Source of the DNA: Elizabethkingia sp. YR214
Lineage (GTDB): Bacteria > Bacteroidota > Bacteroidia > Flavobacteriales > Weeksellaceae
DNA length: 64,000 nucleotides
Reading direction: 5' to 3'
Assembly (NCBI RefSeq): GCF_003058195.1
Contig: NZ_QBUH01000004.1
Coordinates: 186,001-250,000, forward strand
Shown here in pieces: positions 16,459-24,894 of the stretch. The position numbers and the translations under genes are program-made. The notes under the pieces were generated by a model. It had not been told where the DNA came from. It saw only the letters and a program-made list of their open reading frames with translations, and made no database searches. Every line of letters starts with the position of its first letter. Positions within the stretch are counted from its first letter, which is position 1.

Positions 16459-17928
16459 TTATTGTTTATCTTTATTACTAAGTAGAATTTTAGTTTTCAA
16501 AGTATCTCTTTTTAAGGTAACAGAATTCAATTTTCCATTGCTGAAATCCAATTTCAATAGGTTTGGATAATCTACAATTTTGAACAAACCATTTTTGAGA
16601 TACAACAGTTCATTATTATTCTTTCCTTTAAAAAAATCCAAAAGTTGAGATTCAACATAAAGACGATTGTTTTTTTCTACTATTTTGGTTTCCATTCCCT
16701 GTCCATATAAGAAATCGTCATAAGTTCCGATAAGTTGTTTTTTTAGACTTAATGGTATTTCCTGAATATCTTCATTAGTTGTTTTATTCCAATCCATCAA
16801 TGTAAGGACATTTCTTCTGGTCTGATTCATGACAGGAAAACGATTTGGCTTTTCACCATTGGCAAGATATACCATGCCATTACCATCTGTCATGGAAGCC
16901 AGAATATTACCTCCAACTCCGGTATTAGAACCATTACATGAAAACCAGTCATAGTTACTATAACCAAAAGACTTTTGCCAGCCATAACTCCATCCTCCAA
17001 CCGCATTTTTAAAAGCCGTTACTTCGGTTATTTTTTTTGCTACCTGATGAGAAATCACTTTATTATTTTTATTACGTAAAGCATTTTGTATTTCGATACA
17101 AAGTTTAGCTAAATCTATTGGTGTTGACCACATTCCGGAAGGTGCCACTTGTGGTGTTATTGGTAATCCTGTTCTAATTACTTTTCCATCTTTATCATGA
17201 ACTAGTGCTACATTTGATAAAAATCCTTTTTCATTAGGCTGAATCATTGTAGTATTCTTCATTCCAAGTGGAGAAAAAATATACTCTTGTGCAAGTTCTG
17301 CAATAGATTTATTCAGAGTGTCTTCTAATGCCATTTGGACAATTACATAGCCACCACCACTATATTCAAAACTGGTTCCCGGTGCGAACAAAAATTCAAT
17401 TTCCTTATCGTATCTTGGTATTTGACCCAAAAGACTTTGCTTTATGGTCGGAATTGTATCTCCCTCATAATGATCTTCAAATCCACCCTGACTTGTACCG
17501 GCGGTATGATTCAAAAATTGTTTCCATGTTGGGCTATTATTCTCCGTAAACTTACTTTTTGGCAAATGCCAACGTTTTAAGTACTTATCTATTGGATCAC
17601 TCAGGTTAATTAAGCCTTTTTCTTCAAGAATGTGGCAAAGAAGTGCTGTTATTGGTTTTGAAATTGATGCTGTAGAAAAGGCAGTATTTTCATTTATCTT
17701 TTCTTTAGAGTCCATTGATTTCACTCCTACCTGGCTTGAATATACAATCTTATAATTTTCAAAAACAACAAGGCTAAATCCCGGAAGTTTGTACTTTTCT
17801 AATTGTTGATTTATCTTTAGGCTATCTGTAAGAAAATTATAATTCTTTTTTGATGTCATTACATTATTACTCATACTGCAACTCATCATTATGAGTATAA
17901 CGATCAGTAAATAAAAGCTGTTTTTCAT
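16459..17928 (-). CDS. Serine hydrolase lipoprotein, class C beta-lactamase fold, second of three
   Basis: A 489-residue lipoprotein (lipobox MMSC, C17). Catalytic motifs are SISK at 88-91 and YSG at 189-191. The third motif is not a plain KTG/HxG but may be the GSNTGVGG stretch. A beta-rich C-terminal extension resembles that of other secreted beta-lactamase-related esterases. It is 52 nt downstream of the first hydrolase gene and 10 nt upstream of the third. Lipid anchoring suggests a place in the cell envelope different from that of its soluble neighbours. Confidence 0.87.
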   Translation of the reverse strand: MKNSFYLLIVILIMMSCSMSNNVMTSKKNYNFLTDSLKINQQLEKYKLPGFSLVVFENYKIVYSSQVGVKSMDSKEKINENTAFSTASISKPITALLCHILEEKGLINLSDPIDKYLKRWHLPKSKFTENNSPTWKQFLNHTAGTSQGGFEDHYEGDTIPTIKQSLLGQIPRYDKEIEFLFAPGTSFEYSGGGYVIVQMALEDTLNKSIAELAQEYIFSPLGMKNTTMIQPNEKGFLSNVALVHDKDGKVIRTGLPITPQVAPSGMWSTPIDLAKLCIEIQNALRNKNNKVISHQVAKKITEVTAFKNAVGGWSYGWQKSFGYSNYDWFSCNGSNTGVGGNILASMTDGNGMVYLANGEKPNRFPVMNQTRRNVLTLMDWNKTTNEDIQEIPLSLKKQLIGTYDDFLYGQGMETKIVEKNNRLYVESQLLDFFKGKNNNELLYLKNGLFKIVDYPNLLKLDFSNGKLNSVTLKRDTLKTKILLSNKDKQ

Positions 17929-17980
17929 TGTATAGTTTTTTAAGTTAAAAGGGCTTCCAAGCTGTTCTATTTGTGGCTAT

Positions 17981-19039
17981 TTATTTCAGAACTGTATCAT
18001 AAATTTTATTCAACAGATCTTGTCTCATTTTTGAATTTCTCTGATCGAGAAGTATTATAATTCCCCATTTTTTATGCCTGTTATAGCAGATAATTGAGGA
18101 CTGCCCCATAGAATCTCCTGATTTCATATAGATTGTATTTTTATCGTCTGTTACAATGTTGAGCCCTAATCCCATTTCTCTTTTTTCATCTTTGTACACG
18201 ATTCCTTCTGTGATGATAGCAGCTTTACCTACAGCTGTTTGTTTATTAAGGACTGCTTTTAAATACTTAACCATATCGGAAGCAGTAGATTTTACCAATC
18301 CTGCTGGTGCTGTAATGTTCCATTTGAAAAATTCCTGAATGCCTCCATCGGGATTGTGAGCAGTTGTTCTATTTTTTACATTAAAATCCTTAGTTAGTGT
18401 ATTCACCATTTGTAATGGTTTTATTATTTTGGCTTTAATAATTTCATCATAATTTTTGCCATACACTTTTTCGACTATTTGTCCCAGTAAGGTATATCCA
18501 ATTGTAGAATAACGGTATTTACCATAATCCTTTAGTTCACTGCAATTATTGATTATAGAAGCTAATGTTTGCGCTGTTATACTATTTACAGGCTGTTGTG
18601 GATCTTGTTCTATTAATTTTGCAAAATCTATATCAGGTAAACCAGATTGATGTGATGCCAGATCCGAAATTTTAATTTTGTTTCGAAGATTCTGATGCAA
18701 TACATATTCTTCAGGAAGGAACCGGTCTATGTAATCATCTAACTTTATTTTATGATCCAAAACTGCCTGAGCAATTAAATTTGAAGTCAAGATTTTAGTG
18801 ATTGACGCAATTTCGAATAGGGAGTTTTTATTAATTTGAATCTGACTTTCTGCATTCAGATTACCATGGCTTGTATAATATTCTTCATTATTATTGATAA
18901 AACCAACACTAATTCCGACCTCCGGATTTTTTTTGTAATTATCACTTATTATAGAATCAATCTTTTGGGAAATGTTTTGCCCAAAAGAAAAGCTGCTTAT
19001 AAATAATAGCGCTGCTAAAAATTTTGATGAAGTTTTCAT
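17981..19039 (-). CDS. Serine hydrolase, class C beta-lactamase fold, first of three
   Basis: A 352-residue protein with a signal peptide ending near FSFGQ (residue 21). Motifs are SITK at 79-82, YST at 177-179 and a KSG triad at 306-308 (YMKSGDSMGQ), the closest of the three to the canonical KTG. There is no C-terminal extension. It is first in the hydrolase run and directly downstream of an unusual repeat array and of the AraC gene, so it is the most likely direct regulatory target. Confidence 0.88.
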   Translation of the reverse strand: MKTSSKFLAALLFISSFSFGQNISQKIDSIISDNYKKNPEVGISVGFINNNEEYYTSHGNLNAESQIQINKNSLFEIASITKILTSNLIAQAVLDHKIKLDDYIDRFLPEEYVLHQNLRNKIKISDLASHQSGLPDIDFAKLIEQDPQQPVNSITAQTLASIINNCSELKDYGKYRYSTIGYTLLGQIVEKVYGKNYDEIIKAKIIKPLQMVNTLTKDFNVKNRTTAHNPDGGIQEFFKWNITAPAGLVKSTASDMVKYLKAVLNKQTAVGKAAIITEGIVYKDEKREMGLGLNIVTDDKNTIYMKSGDSMGQSSIICYNRHKKWGIIILLDQRNSKMRQDLLNKIYDTVLK

Positions 19040-19076
19040 TGTATCGTATTTGATGTTAAAAATTTATTTCGATACA
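19040..19076 (-). promoter_or_regulatory. Inverted repeat at the start of the first hydrolase gene
   Basis: TGTATCG (19040-19046) and CGATACA (19070-19076) form a 7-bp perfect inverted repeat immediately before the ATG at 19039. In the transcript it could fold next to the start codon; as DNA it could be an operator. Which applies is not known. Confidence 0.4.
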
Positions 19077-19102
19077 AAGATGTAGAAGACATTGAAGCCA
19101 TG

Positions 19103-19183
19103 CGACCGAGTAAATGCAATCGGTCGAATTTGTGTAAAAAAAAGAGTGCGAATCTTTACAAAAAAGAGTACGAGTAATTACAA
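19103..19183 (-). promoter_or_regulatory. Putative AraC operator: reiterated CGARTnnnTnYAA sites plus palindrome
   Basis: Four related 13-mers lie in one direction at 19107 (CGAGTAAATGCAA), 19125 (CGAATTTGTGTAA), 19149 (CGAATCTTTACAA) and 19171 (CGAGTAATTACAA), spaced 18, 24 and 22 bp apart. The last two are part of an 18/22 direct repeat (AAAAAAGAGTRCGA, copies at 19138 and 19160). CGACCGA (19103) and TCGGTCG (19120-19126) form an additional palindrome. Direct repeats at about two helical turns are typical AraC-family sites, and the AraC gene ends at 19193. Binding is inferred. Confidence 0.55.
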
Positions 19184-19192
19184 GGCACTGAT

Positions 19193-20332
19193 TTACATGT
19201 TTTTGCGATAGGTGGTTGGCGTGTTGCCGGTGTGTTTTTTAAAAGCAGTATTAAAAGAAGATTTTGAATTAAAACCAACTTCGTATAAGATTTCAAGGAT
19301 AGTTACCTTATTTTTTGTTGTGTCTTTTAGAATACCCATAGCACTTTCTATCCTATAGGCATTTACAAAATCATAAAAATGTTGACCTAATTGATGATTG
19401 ATTAAAAGAGATAATTCCCGGACAGGAATTTCAATTTCACGGGAGATATCCTGAATCGTCAGTGAAGAGTTTAGAAAAGGTTTTTCTTCGGCCATATATT
19501 CCTTTAGTCTCAGGAGTTCTTCATTATATTCCTTTTCATGTGCTCCTGAAGGCTCACTGTTTTTTTCTTCTGAAACAATCTCGGAAACAAGTTTTAATTT
19601 AGAATCAACATTTCTAAATAACCCCGGGTTGCTTAATGCCTTGAATAGATACCAGCAAATAATAAACAAAACAAGTCCTGTGATACCAATTTTTATCCAT
19701 TCAGAGATATATGGATAATCGGAAAACTTAAAAATATTTTTTAAAAAGACAATTAAATATAGAAAAGTCAGCACGCTTGTAAACTGAAACAACCAATTGT
19801 AGGAATTAATATGGGTTCCGGCATAATTTTCAAGATATAGTTTTTTTGTTTTTCTTAATATCCTGAAAACTGCAATAAGATAAACAACAATCTGAATATG
19901 AAAAAGAAGGTGTGTAAACTGTATCTCTATCATATTCTGACGATTTTGGATAAAATCAATTTTAGAAGCAGTGTCTACCGAATAAAAACGGGGCAGTAAA
20001 ACTAAACTTACAATTAAAAAGGGAAACAGATGTAGTAAATGTCTAGGTCTAAGTTTGAAATCAGAGTAGCAAACCGATACCACATAGAGATAAAAAACCG
20101 GAATTTGCAGGAAAGCAAAAGTATTTCTAAACATTCCCAAATTTGAGGGACCATCAGTTATCATATTAAACAAAGGTTCACTGGTATCTATTGCAGTTAT
20201 TATTAAAAAAGCTGCGAACAGATAATTACTTGTTTTGTACTTTGTTTTAACTGTAACCAGAAATAAGGCAAGAAAAACTGAAATAAACAAAGAAATTATA
20301 GTTACAATAATTAATAAATTAATTTTGTCCAT
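19193..20332 (-). CDS. AraC-family regulator with an N-terminal multi-span membrane domain
   Basis: A 379-residue protein. The first 215 or so residues hold about seven transmembrane helices (LLIIVTIISLFISVFLALFL; YLFAAFLIITAI; FLQIPVFYLYVVSV and others), and the C-terminal 100 residues are an AraC helix-turn-helix domain (TIQDISREIEIPVRELSLLI; ILEILYEVGFNSKSSFNTAF). The layout, a membrane sensor fused to a DNA-binding domain, is common in Flavobacteriia. It precedes the three hydrolase genes on the same strand. The true ATG is at 20332, because the duplicated upstream ATG at 20357 leads to a stop after 12 codons. Confidence 0.9.
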   Translation of the reverse strand: MDKINLLIIVTIISLFISVFLALFLVTVKTKYKTSNYLFAAFLIITAIDTSEPLFNMITDGPSNLGMFRNTFAFLQIPVFYLYVVSVCYSDFKLRPRHLLHLFPFLIVSLVLLPRFYSVDTASKIDFIQNRQNMIEIQFTHLLFHIQIVVYLIAVFRILRKTKKLYLENYAGTHINSYNWLFQFTSVLTFLYLIVFLKNIFKFSDYPYISEWIKIGITGLVLFIICWYLFKALSNPGLFRNVDSKLKLVSEIVSEEKNSEPSGAHEKEYNEELLRLKEYMAEEKPFLNSSLTIQDISREIEIPVRELSLLINHQLGQHFYDFVNAYRIESAMGILKDTTKNKVTILEILYEVGFNSKSSFNTAFKKHTGNTPTTYRKNM

Positions 20333-20366
20333 TATTTAATAAATTAATTTTGTCCATTATTTAATA
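20311..20366 (-). repeat. 25-bp tandem duplication covering the araC start codon
   Basis: Bases 20311-20341 equal 20336-20366, giving about 2.2 copies of a 25-bp unit. Each full copy carries an ATG in the same context. Because 25 is not a multiple of three, the outer ATG (20357) is out of frame and encodes a 12-codon ORF, MDKINLLNNGQN, that stops past the real start at 20332. Confidence 0.9.
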
Positions 20367-20431
20367 TTCTTTGTTTATGGTTAGTTTTTATTTATAAATC
20401 AGCTTATTTATTGGTTATATTCCAATATGTA

Positions 20432-20439
20432 CAAATATA
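20432..20439 (-). promoter_or_regulatory. Putative -7 element upstream of the membrane AraC gene
   Basis: TATATTTG on the minus strand fits TAnnTTTG. It would place the start of transcription about 90 nt before the ATG, so the 25-bp duplication and its decoy ORF would lie in the leader. No matching -33 element was found. Confidence 0.4.
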
Positions 20440-20579
20440 AAGATTAGATTAACATTATGTAGTTTTTTTATTCTACAGAAAAAATATACAACCTTTTTAT
20501 AGAAATTCAGATTGAAATATTTTATAATTAGCTGGTATATAAGTAGATGCGATTTCTGATAAGTATACCATTAATTATA

Positions 20580-20617
20580 GCTCTAAAGGTTGGGGTCTGC
20601 TCCTTCCGCGAGCACTC
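20580..20617 (+). pseudogene. Decayed tRNA-Arg 3' fragment, possible attachment-site remnant
   Basis: GCTCTAAAGGTTGGGG (20580-20595) is identical to 14612-14627 of tRNA-Arg(ACG). The following CTGCTCCTTCCGCG matches the T-arm and acceptor region at 11 of 14 positions and ends in a degraded CAC. The 5' half of a tRNA is not recognisable. It is followed by a hairpin and T run, as the intact tRNA is. Position and content fit a displaced 3' end left by insertion into the tRNA gene, or a decayed second tRNA copy. Confidence 0.65.
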
Positions 20618-20626
20618 AGAAACAAG

Positions 20627-20656
20627 AAGACCATTTTTCAATGGTCTTTTTTATTT
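20627..20656. terminator. Rho-independent terminator after the tRNA remnant
   Basis: Stem AAGACCATT (20627-20635) / AATGGTCTT (20640-20648) followed by TTTTATTT. The better T run is on the plus strand, downstream of the tRNA fragment. On the minus strand it could also end the outer-membrane protein gene. Confidence 0.7.
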
Positions 20657-20672
20657 ATATAATAATTAGATA

Positions 20673-21569
20673 TTAAAATAATATTTTAACACCTATGCCA
20701 AAACTGATGCTGGTAGAATTAACTTCATTCAGTCTGCTTTTGTAAATATCTCCGTTTGCCATATATAATTTATCTGTTCCTTTTCCTGCTTCTATCTGTG
20801 TGTATCTTGCAGATACAAAAGGCTGAACACGTTGGCCTAGCTGATATCCAATACGGAGTCCTGCATCCCAACCTGTTCCTTTGGATCTGTGTTCGAAGCT
20901 GACAGGCCTTCTAAGCTCTTCCCGAAGATTCCAATCTGCGGTAGCTGAATATTGGGGGAAATACATACCACTGATGTCGAGATTAACATTCCAATTTTCC
21001 TTTTTGAAGTTTGTTTCTAAACCAAGAACTGCACCATGCCATTGAGGCTTATACGTACTTCTCAGTTCTTTTCCGGGAATAAGCGGAGCGTCACCATCCA
21101 ACATATACAGCTTCTGGTAGCTTCCAAAATATCCTGCATGTGGGCTAAAAGAAAATGTTTGGTTAGACCATAGAAGGTAGGATAATTCCAGACGGGTTTT
21201 AATTGTATAACCTTTATCGGCCTGTAGATTGAATTCTGCAGTTTTAAGTGCTCTGTTATCGCCTGCATAATCCGTATCATTTACGGTTCCCGAGGTAATA
21301 GCCTGATAACTGAAGTCCCATTTTACCTGGAACCTTGATGAGATTGATACAGCGGAAATAATTCCCATTTCCGGTCCACGTAACTGTTGCCATTTTAATT
21401 CAGATAATACATTAGGGTATTGTCCATTCTCGTTGCCTGCAATATTCCAGTTGAGTTTTTCCTGATTCCAGCCAACATATGGCATAATGTAAGATCGTTG
21501 CTCTTTTTCCTGAGCGTTTGCCAAAGAGGAGAGAAAACTAAGAAATAGCAGGAGAGACCATTTATTCAT
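20673..21569 (-). CDS. Outer-membrane beta-barrel protein, omptin-like
   Basis: The preferred start is ATG 21569, which gives the signal peptide MNKWSLLLFLSFLSSLANAQ; ATGs further upstream only add an unlikely N-terminus. The mature part is a string of alternating amphipathic strands and ends in GIGVKILF, a typical barrel C-terminus ending in Phe. The opening (YVGWNQEKLNWNIAG, then LSELKWQQLRGPEMGI) resembles the omptin / Protochlamydia outer-membrane protein group. I cannot assign the omptin catalytic residues, so protease activity is not claimed. It follows an astacin-like protease gene on the same strand after 66 nt. Confidence 0.78.
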   Translation of the reverse strand: MNKWSLLLFLSFLSSLANAQEKEQRSYIMPYVGWNQEKLNWNIAGNENGQYPNVLSELKWQQLRGPEMGIISAVSISSRFQVKWDFSYQAITSGTVNDTDYAGDNRALKTAEFNLQADKGYTIKTRLELSYLLWSNQTFSFSPHAGYFGSYQKLYMLDGDAPLIPGKELRSTYKPQWHGAVLGLETNFKKENWNVNLDISGMYFPQYSATADWNLREELRRPVSFEHRSKGTGWDAGLRIGYQLGQRVQPFVSARYTQIEAGKGTDKLYMANGDIYKSRLNEVNSTSISFGIGVKILF

Positions 21570-21635
21570 AATCATATATAAATAAAGTCTACCCTGTGTG
21601 ATCAGGGTAGACAATTGTTTAATTAAATGTAGTTA

Positions 21636-22448
21636 TTATTTTGGATATACTGTTCCAATAAATTGCTTATCAGTAGAAGACAGAACAGTATTGCTGCCAA
21701 CACTGAATCCGTTGGTTGTCAGGTTGCTACTAATGCTATAATGCATAATAGATTGTGTATCATAAGCACTATATTGCGTTTGTGTAGTAGAATATTTTGC
21801 AAACAGGTTACTGTCTACTTGTGCTCTTGACCAATAGTTAGGATAACCTCCATAATAGGTATACACTTTTTCTTTATCCCATGGGATAGCAGCTAAAGGA
21901 TGCTGGTGCTCGTGTATCATACCTAGTGCATGTCCAAATTCATGAATAGTTGTTCTGCTGAATTCTGTATCAGTTGTTGAATCGTTAAACCAACCGAAAT
22001 TCATTGTTTCAGAATTAGAAGGACGGTTAAGAGCCTGCGTTCCTAAATAGGAATAAGATCCTGCTCCTTGTGTAAAGGTAACCCGGATTTGTGCTGTTCC
22101 ACTAGTAATAAATTTAAAAGTGATGTTAGCATACTTAGACCATTCCTGGGCATATTGCATTACTTTGCTACGAACTTTGGTTGTTCCACCGTTCAAGCTT
22201 ACAGTAATTACGCTGCCATTTGGCCATTTTGTACTTTTAATAACAGCTCCTCTTGGGTCAGTTCCTGGAAGATAAACATCTTTACACATGTGTGTGTTTT
22301 CGAAGCCGGCAGGGATATCTGCTTTTGGTACGGCTTTCAATTCTGTTAATCCTTGTGGAGTGCTTTCGTCCACATTATCGCTGGTATTACATGATACCAA
22401 TGCAACCGAGATAAATGATCCAAGTAGGATCTTCTTGTGTAATTCCAT
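21636..22448 (-). CDS. Astacin-like (M12A) zinc metalloprotease lipoprotein
   Basis: Secreted zinc endopeptidase. The start at 22448 gives MELHKKILLGSFISVALVSC, a lipoprotein signal with C20; the longer frame to 22508 adds 20 unlikely residues. The zinc-binding motif HEFGHALGMIHEHQHP (H169, H173, H179; catalytic E170) and the Met-turn SIMHYS place it in the astacin/metzincin group, related to flavastacin-type enzymes of this phylum. A short propeptide-like stretch precedes the catalytic domain. The neighbouring barrel gene downstream is probably co-transcribed. Confidence 0.9.
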   Translation of the reverse strand: MELHKKILLGSFISVALVSCNTSDNVDESTPQGLTELKAVPKADIPAGFENTHMCKDVYLPGTDPRGAVIKSTKWPNGSVITVSLNGGTTKVRSKVMQYAQEWSKYANITFKFITSGTAQIRVTFTQGAGSYSYLGTQALNRPSNSETMNFGWFNDSTTDTEFSRTTIHEFGHALGMIHEHQHPLAAIPWDKEKVYTYYGGYPNYWSRAQVDSNLFAKYSTTQTQYSAYDTQSIMHYSISSNLTTNGFSVGSNTVLSSTDKQFIGTVYPK

Positions 22449-22508
22449 AATATTTAGTGTTAAATTTGGTTTATAATTCTTCTGACATTGCTTAATAAAA
22501 TATGTCAA

Positions 22509-23337
22509 TCCTGTTTTCAGATAATTTACAGTGTAGCTTTATTGAAAGGATAATCTTAATTTAACTTCTACTCCTATCAAGGTTGTATACAATTATGATT
22601 AATAAATTTCATTTTAAACTTTTTTATAAGAATATCTTAACTTCTGTAAAAAATTATTTTAATTATTTCAGAATGTATAAATCAGTATAAAATACTTTTT
22701 AAAACAGATGATAAAATCGGCTGTTATTGATATAGCTACGTAACAATTCCATTTAGGAGCGTTTGTGCTAAAGGTCTGTACTGATTAATTTTTGCTGAAA
22801 TTGAAGTGCTTTTTCTCTAAATACACAAATTGGGGGGTGTGTACGATAATATCTCTACCATCAATAGAGGAATGGATGTTTTTTTCATAATAATTAATTA
22901 AGCGTGATTTGGTTTTTGATATAATTTTTGTCATATCATGATGCTAATATACAAATTTTTATCAAATACAAAATAAAATATTGCTTTTGTATATAAATAA
23001 ATAATGAAATGCTAATTGAGATATGATAAAAACCTAGATTTATAGCATGTTGGGGAAGATTGAAAAAATGTAAATATTTCTGAGTTTTTTTTCTAATTAC
23101 CTGAAAAACATCAACAAAAGTATAGTATAAATTGTCCAATTACGTATAAATTTTATCATAGTTGGGACAAATGTCCTTTTTCTGAATTGTTTTTATTTTG
23201 ATTTTTGCAACATCAAAATAGCTTTTTTGTATTGTAAATTGTTGTTATGCAATGTTTTGTTGGATTTTGACTGACATTGTGTAGTAAAGAAGTTGTGTGT
23301 TGCCAAAAGCTATTGCTTAGAATTATTGAATTAAAAT
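22509..23337. other. Long AT-rich intergenic region
   Basis: About 830 nt between divergent genes. Short open frames exist on both strands, but none has a plausible start context, composition or family. I saw no tRNA-like fold, no strong hairpin with a T run and no clear -33/-7 pair. It should hold the promoters of the protease gene (minus) and the MFS gene (plus), but I could not place them. Confidence 0.5.
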
Positions 23338-24723
23338 ATGATGGACAGGAGAAAAAAAATAATATTAATCTTAGCTTCAATAGGGACTTTTGTAGAGGCA
23401 TTGGATATTGCAGTGATCAATCTGGCAATTCCTTCAATCCAGGAGCAGTTCCATATTACATCCGAGACTGCACAGTGGTTGCAGACTTTTTATGTTCTTT
23501 TCTTTGGCGGATTCCTTATTATTGGCGGAAAGCTTTCGGATCAAATAGGAAGAAAAATGGTGTTTTTATTTGGGGCACTTACTTTTATGCTGGCATCATT
23601 AGGAGCCGGGTTGTCTACAAGTTTTGAGGTGTTGGCAGTATTTCGTGCGCTGCAGGGACTGGGGGCTGCATTTATAATGCCTTCTGCTGTATCAATTGTA
23701 ACGAATACTTTCCTGGCAGAACAAGAACGGAACAGGGCAATGGCAATTTTTGGTTCTTTTGCAGCAATAGGATCGGGGAGCGGCCTTTCTATTGGCGGAA
23801 TTATAAGCACCTATCTAAGCTGGCATTGGGTCTTCCTGATTAATGTGCCTATTCTTATTATAACATTGGTAGCTGCATATTACTATTTGCCTGCAGATAA
23901 GCCCAATAAAGCTGCTAAAACGGACATGGTCTCTGCTGTATTTATAGTGTTAGGATTTCTAAGTTTAACTTATGGTGTACATGAATTGGTACATATCAAA
24001 GAAAACCCTGTAATAATTATAGCCTCTTTAGTACTTCCTGTAGTATTTTTGAAATTTGTAATCTACCGGTTGCGGACAGTTTCTTATCCGTTAGTAAACC
24101 TGCAGATATTCAGACACAAATCATTGGTTATCTCTAATCTTGCATTTTTTCTTTTAGGTGCTTTTTTCATTGGATTTTTGTTCCTTATTTCATTAATGCT
24201 TCAGAAAGATATGAATTATGATGCTGCATCCTCGGGATTAATGCTTGTTCCTTTTAGTATAATGTCTGCGTTGGTTGCCAAATATGCTCTGCCTAATATA
24301 TCAAAACGTTTAAATTCTTATAGATTAGGTGCTTTAGGATGGGTATTCATGCTTACAGGTGCATTGCTATTACTAGTTTCCGTTTTTACCGGACATCCTT
24401 TGGTATTTGTATTGATGGGGGCGGCCTGTATTTCGGGAATAGCAATGACTTTTTGTTTTACCGCTTTATCGGTACTCGGAATTCAGGATGTAGAACCAGC
24501 TAATTACGGAGTAGCATCTAGCTTAGGAACGACAAGCTACTTTCTGGGAGCGGGATTGGGATTATCATTTTTAACCCTTATAAGTCAGTTTTTCTCTTCG
24601 GAATATGCAGTAGGAGCTTTAAATATAATTATTCTGGTATGTTATGCTCTTTTAGCGGCAGGGATGTTATTCTATAGTATACTGACGAGTACTAAGCAGA
24701 TAAAAATATTTTCCAGAGCATAA
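23338..24723 (+). CDS. MFS multidrug exporter, DHA2 (EmrB/QacA-like) family
   Basis: A 461-residue inner-membrane proton-coupled exporter with 12 to 14 helices. Helix 1 carries the DHA2 motif LDIAVINLAIPSIQ, the loop after helix 2 has motif A (GGKLSDQIGRKMVF), and motif C-like glycines lie in helix 5 (GSGSGLSIGGIIS). Such proteins export cationic drugs, dyes or other hydrophobic compounds; the substrate is unknown. It is monocistronic, with a terminator 45 nt past the stop. No regulator gene is adjacent. Confidence 0.9.
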   Translation: MMDRRKKIILILASIGTFVEALDIAVINLAIPSIQEQFHITSETAQWLQTFYVLFFGGFLIIGGKLSDQIGRKMVFLFGALTFMLASLGAGLSTSFEVLAVFRALQGLGAAFIMPSAVSIVTNTFLAEQERNRAMAIFGSFAAIGSGSGLSIGGIISTYLSWHWVFLINVPILIITLVAAYYYLPADKPNKAAKTDMVSAVFIVLGFLSLTYGVHELVHIKENPVIIIASLVLPVVFLKFVIYRLRTVSYPLVNLQIFRHKSLVISNLAFFLLGAFFIGFLFLISLMLQKDMNYDAASSGLMLVPFSIMSALVAKYALPNISKRLNSYRLGALGWVFMLTGALLLLVSVFTGHPLVFVLMGAACISGIAMTFCFTALSVLGIQDVEPANYGVASSLGTTSYFLGAGLGLSFLTLISQFFSSEYAVGALNIIILVCYALLAAGMLFYSILTSTKQIKIFSRA

Positions 24724-24766
24724 TTTTTGCAAAGAGTTCAAGCTTTGTATCGTAACACAAGGATGA

Positions 24767-24797
24767 AAAAAAGACCACTGAATAGTGGTCTTTTTTT
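24767..24797 (+). terminator. Rho-independent terminator of the MFS gene
   Basis: AGACCACT (24772-24779) / AGTGGTCT (24784-24791), extended by flanking A and T runs, with loop GAAT and a seven-T tail. The hairpin core is nearly the same as those at 35453, 39356 and 20627. Confidence 0.9.
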
Positions 24798-24882
24798 GTT
24801 ATAAATATCATTTATCATCATGTATCTCATAAATAAAATTTTATTTCTATTTTAATTCAAAATTTATTCAGAATTGAACCTA

Positions 24883-24890
24883 TAGATTTG
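24883..24890 (+). promoter_or_regulatory. -7 element very close to the response-regulator start
   Basis: TAGATTTG ends only four bases before the ATG at 24895. If active, transcription would start at or next to the first codon, so the mRNA could be leaderless. No -33 element is evident, so support is moderate. Confidence 0.4.
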
Positions 24891-24894
24891 TAAA

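Noticed and set aside
15081-19039. Calling the three serine hydrolases beta-lactamase resistance genes
   Set aside because: They share the fold and SxxK/YxN-type motifs with esterases and peptidases, and their third motifs differ. Sequence alone does not support drug hydrolysis.
20528-20617. A second functional tRNA-Arg
   Set aside because: Only the 3' part is recognisable. A TAGCTGG stretch at 20528 might be a D-arm trace, but it is 22 nt too far from the anticodon arm, and the acceptor stem cannot form.
22936-23401. Two minus-strand ORFs of about 60 codons in the long intergenic gap
   Set aside because: Low-complexity hydrophobic translation (runs of Phe, Ile, Ser) from AT-rich DNA; no start context or recognisable domain.
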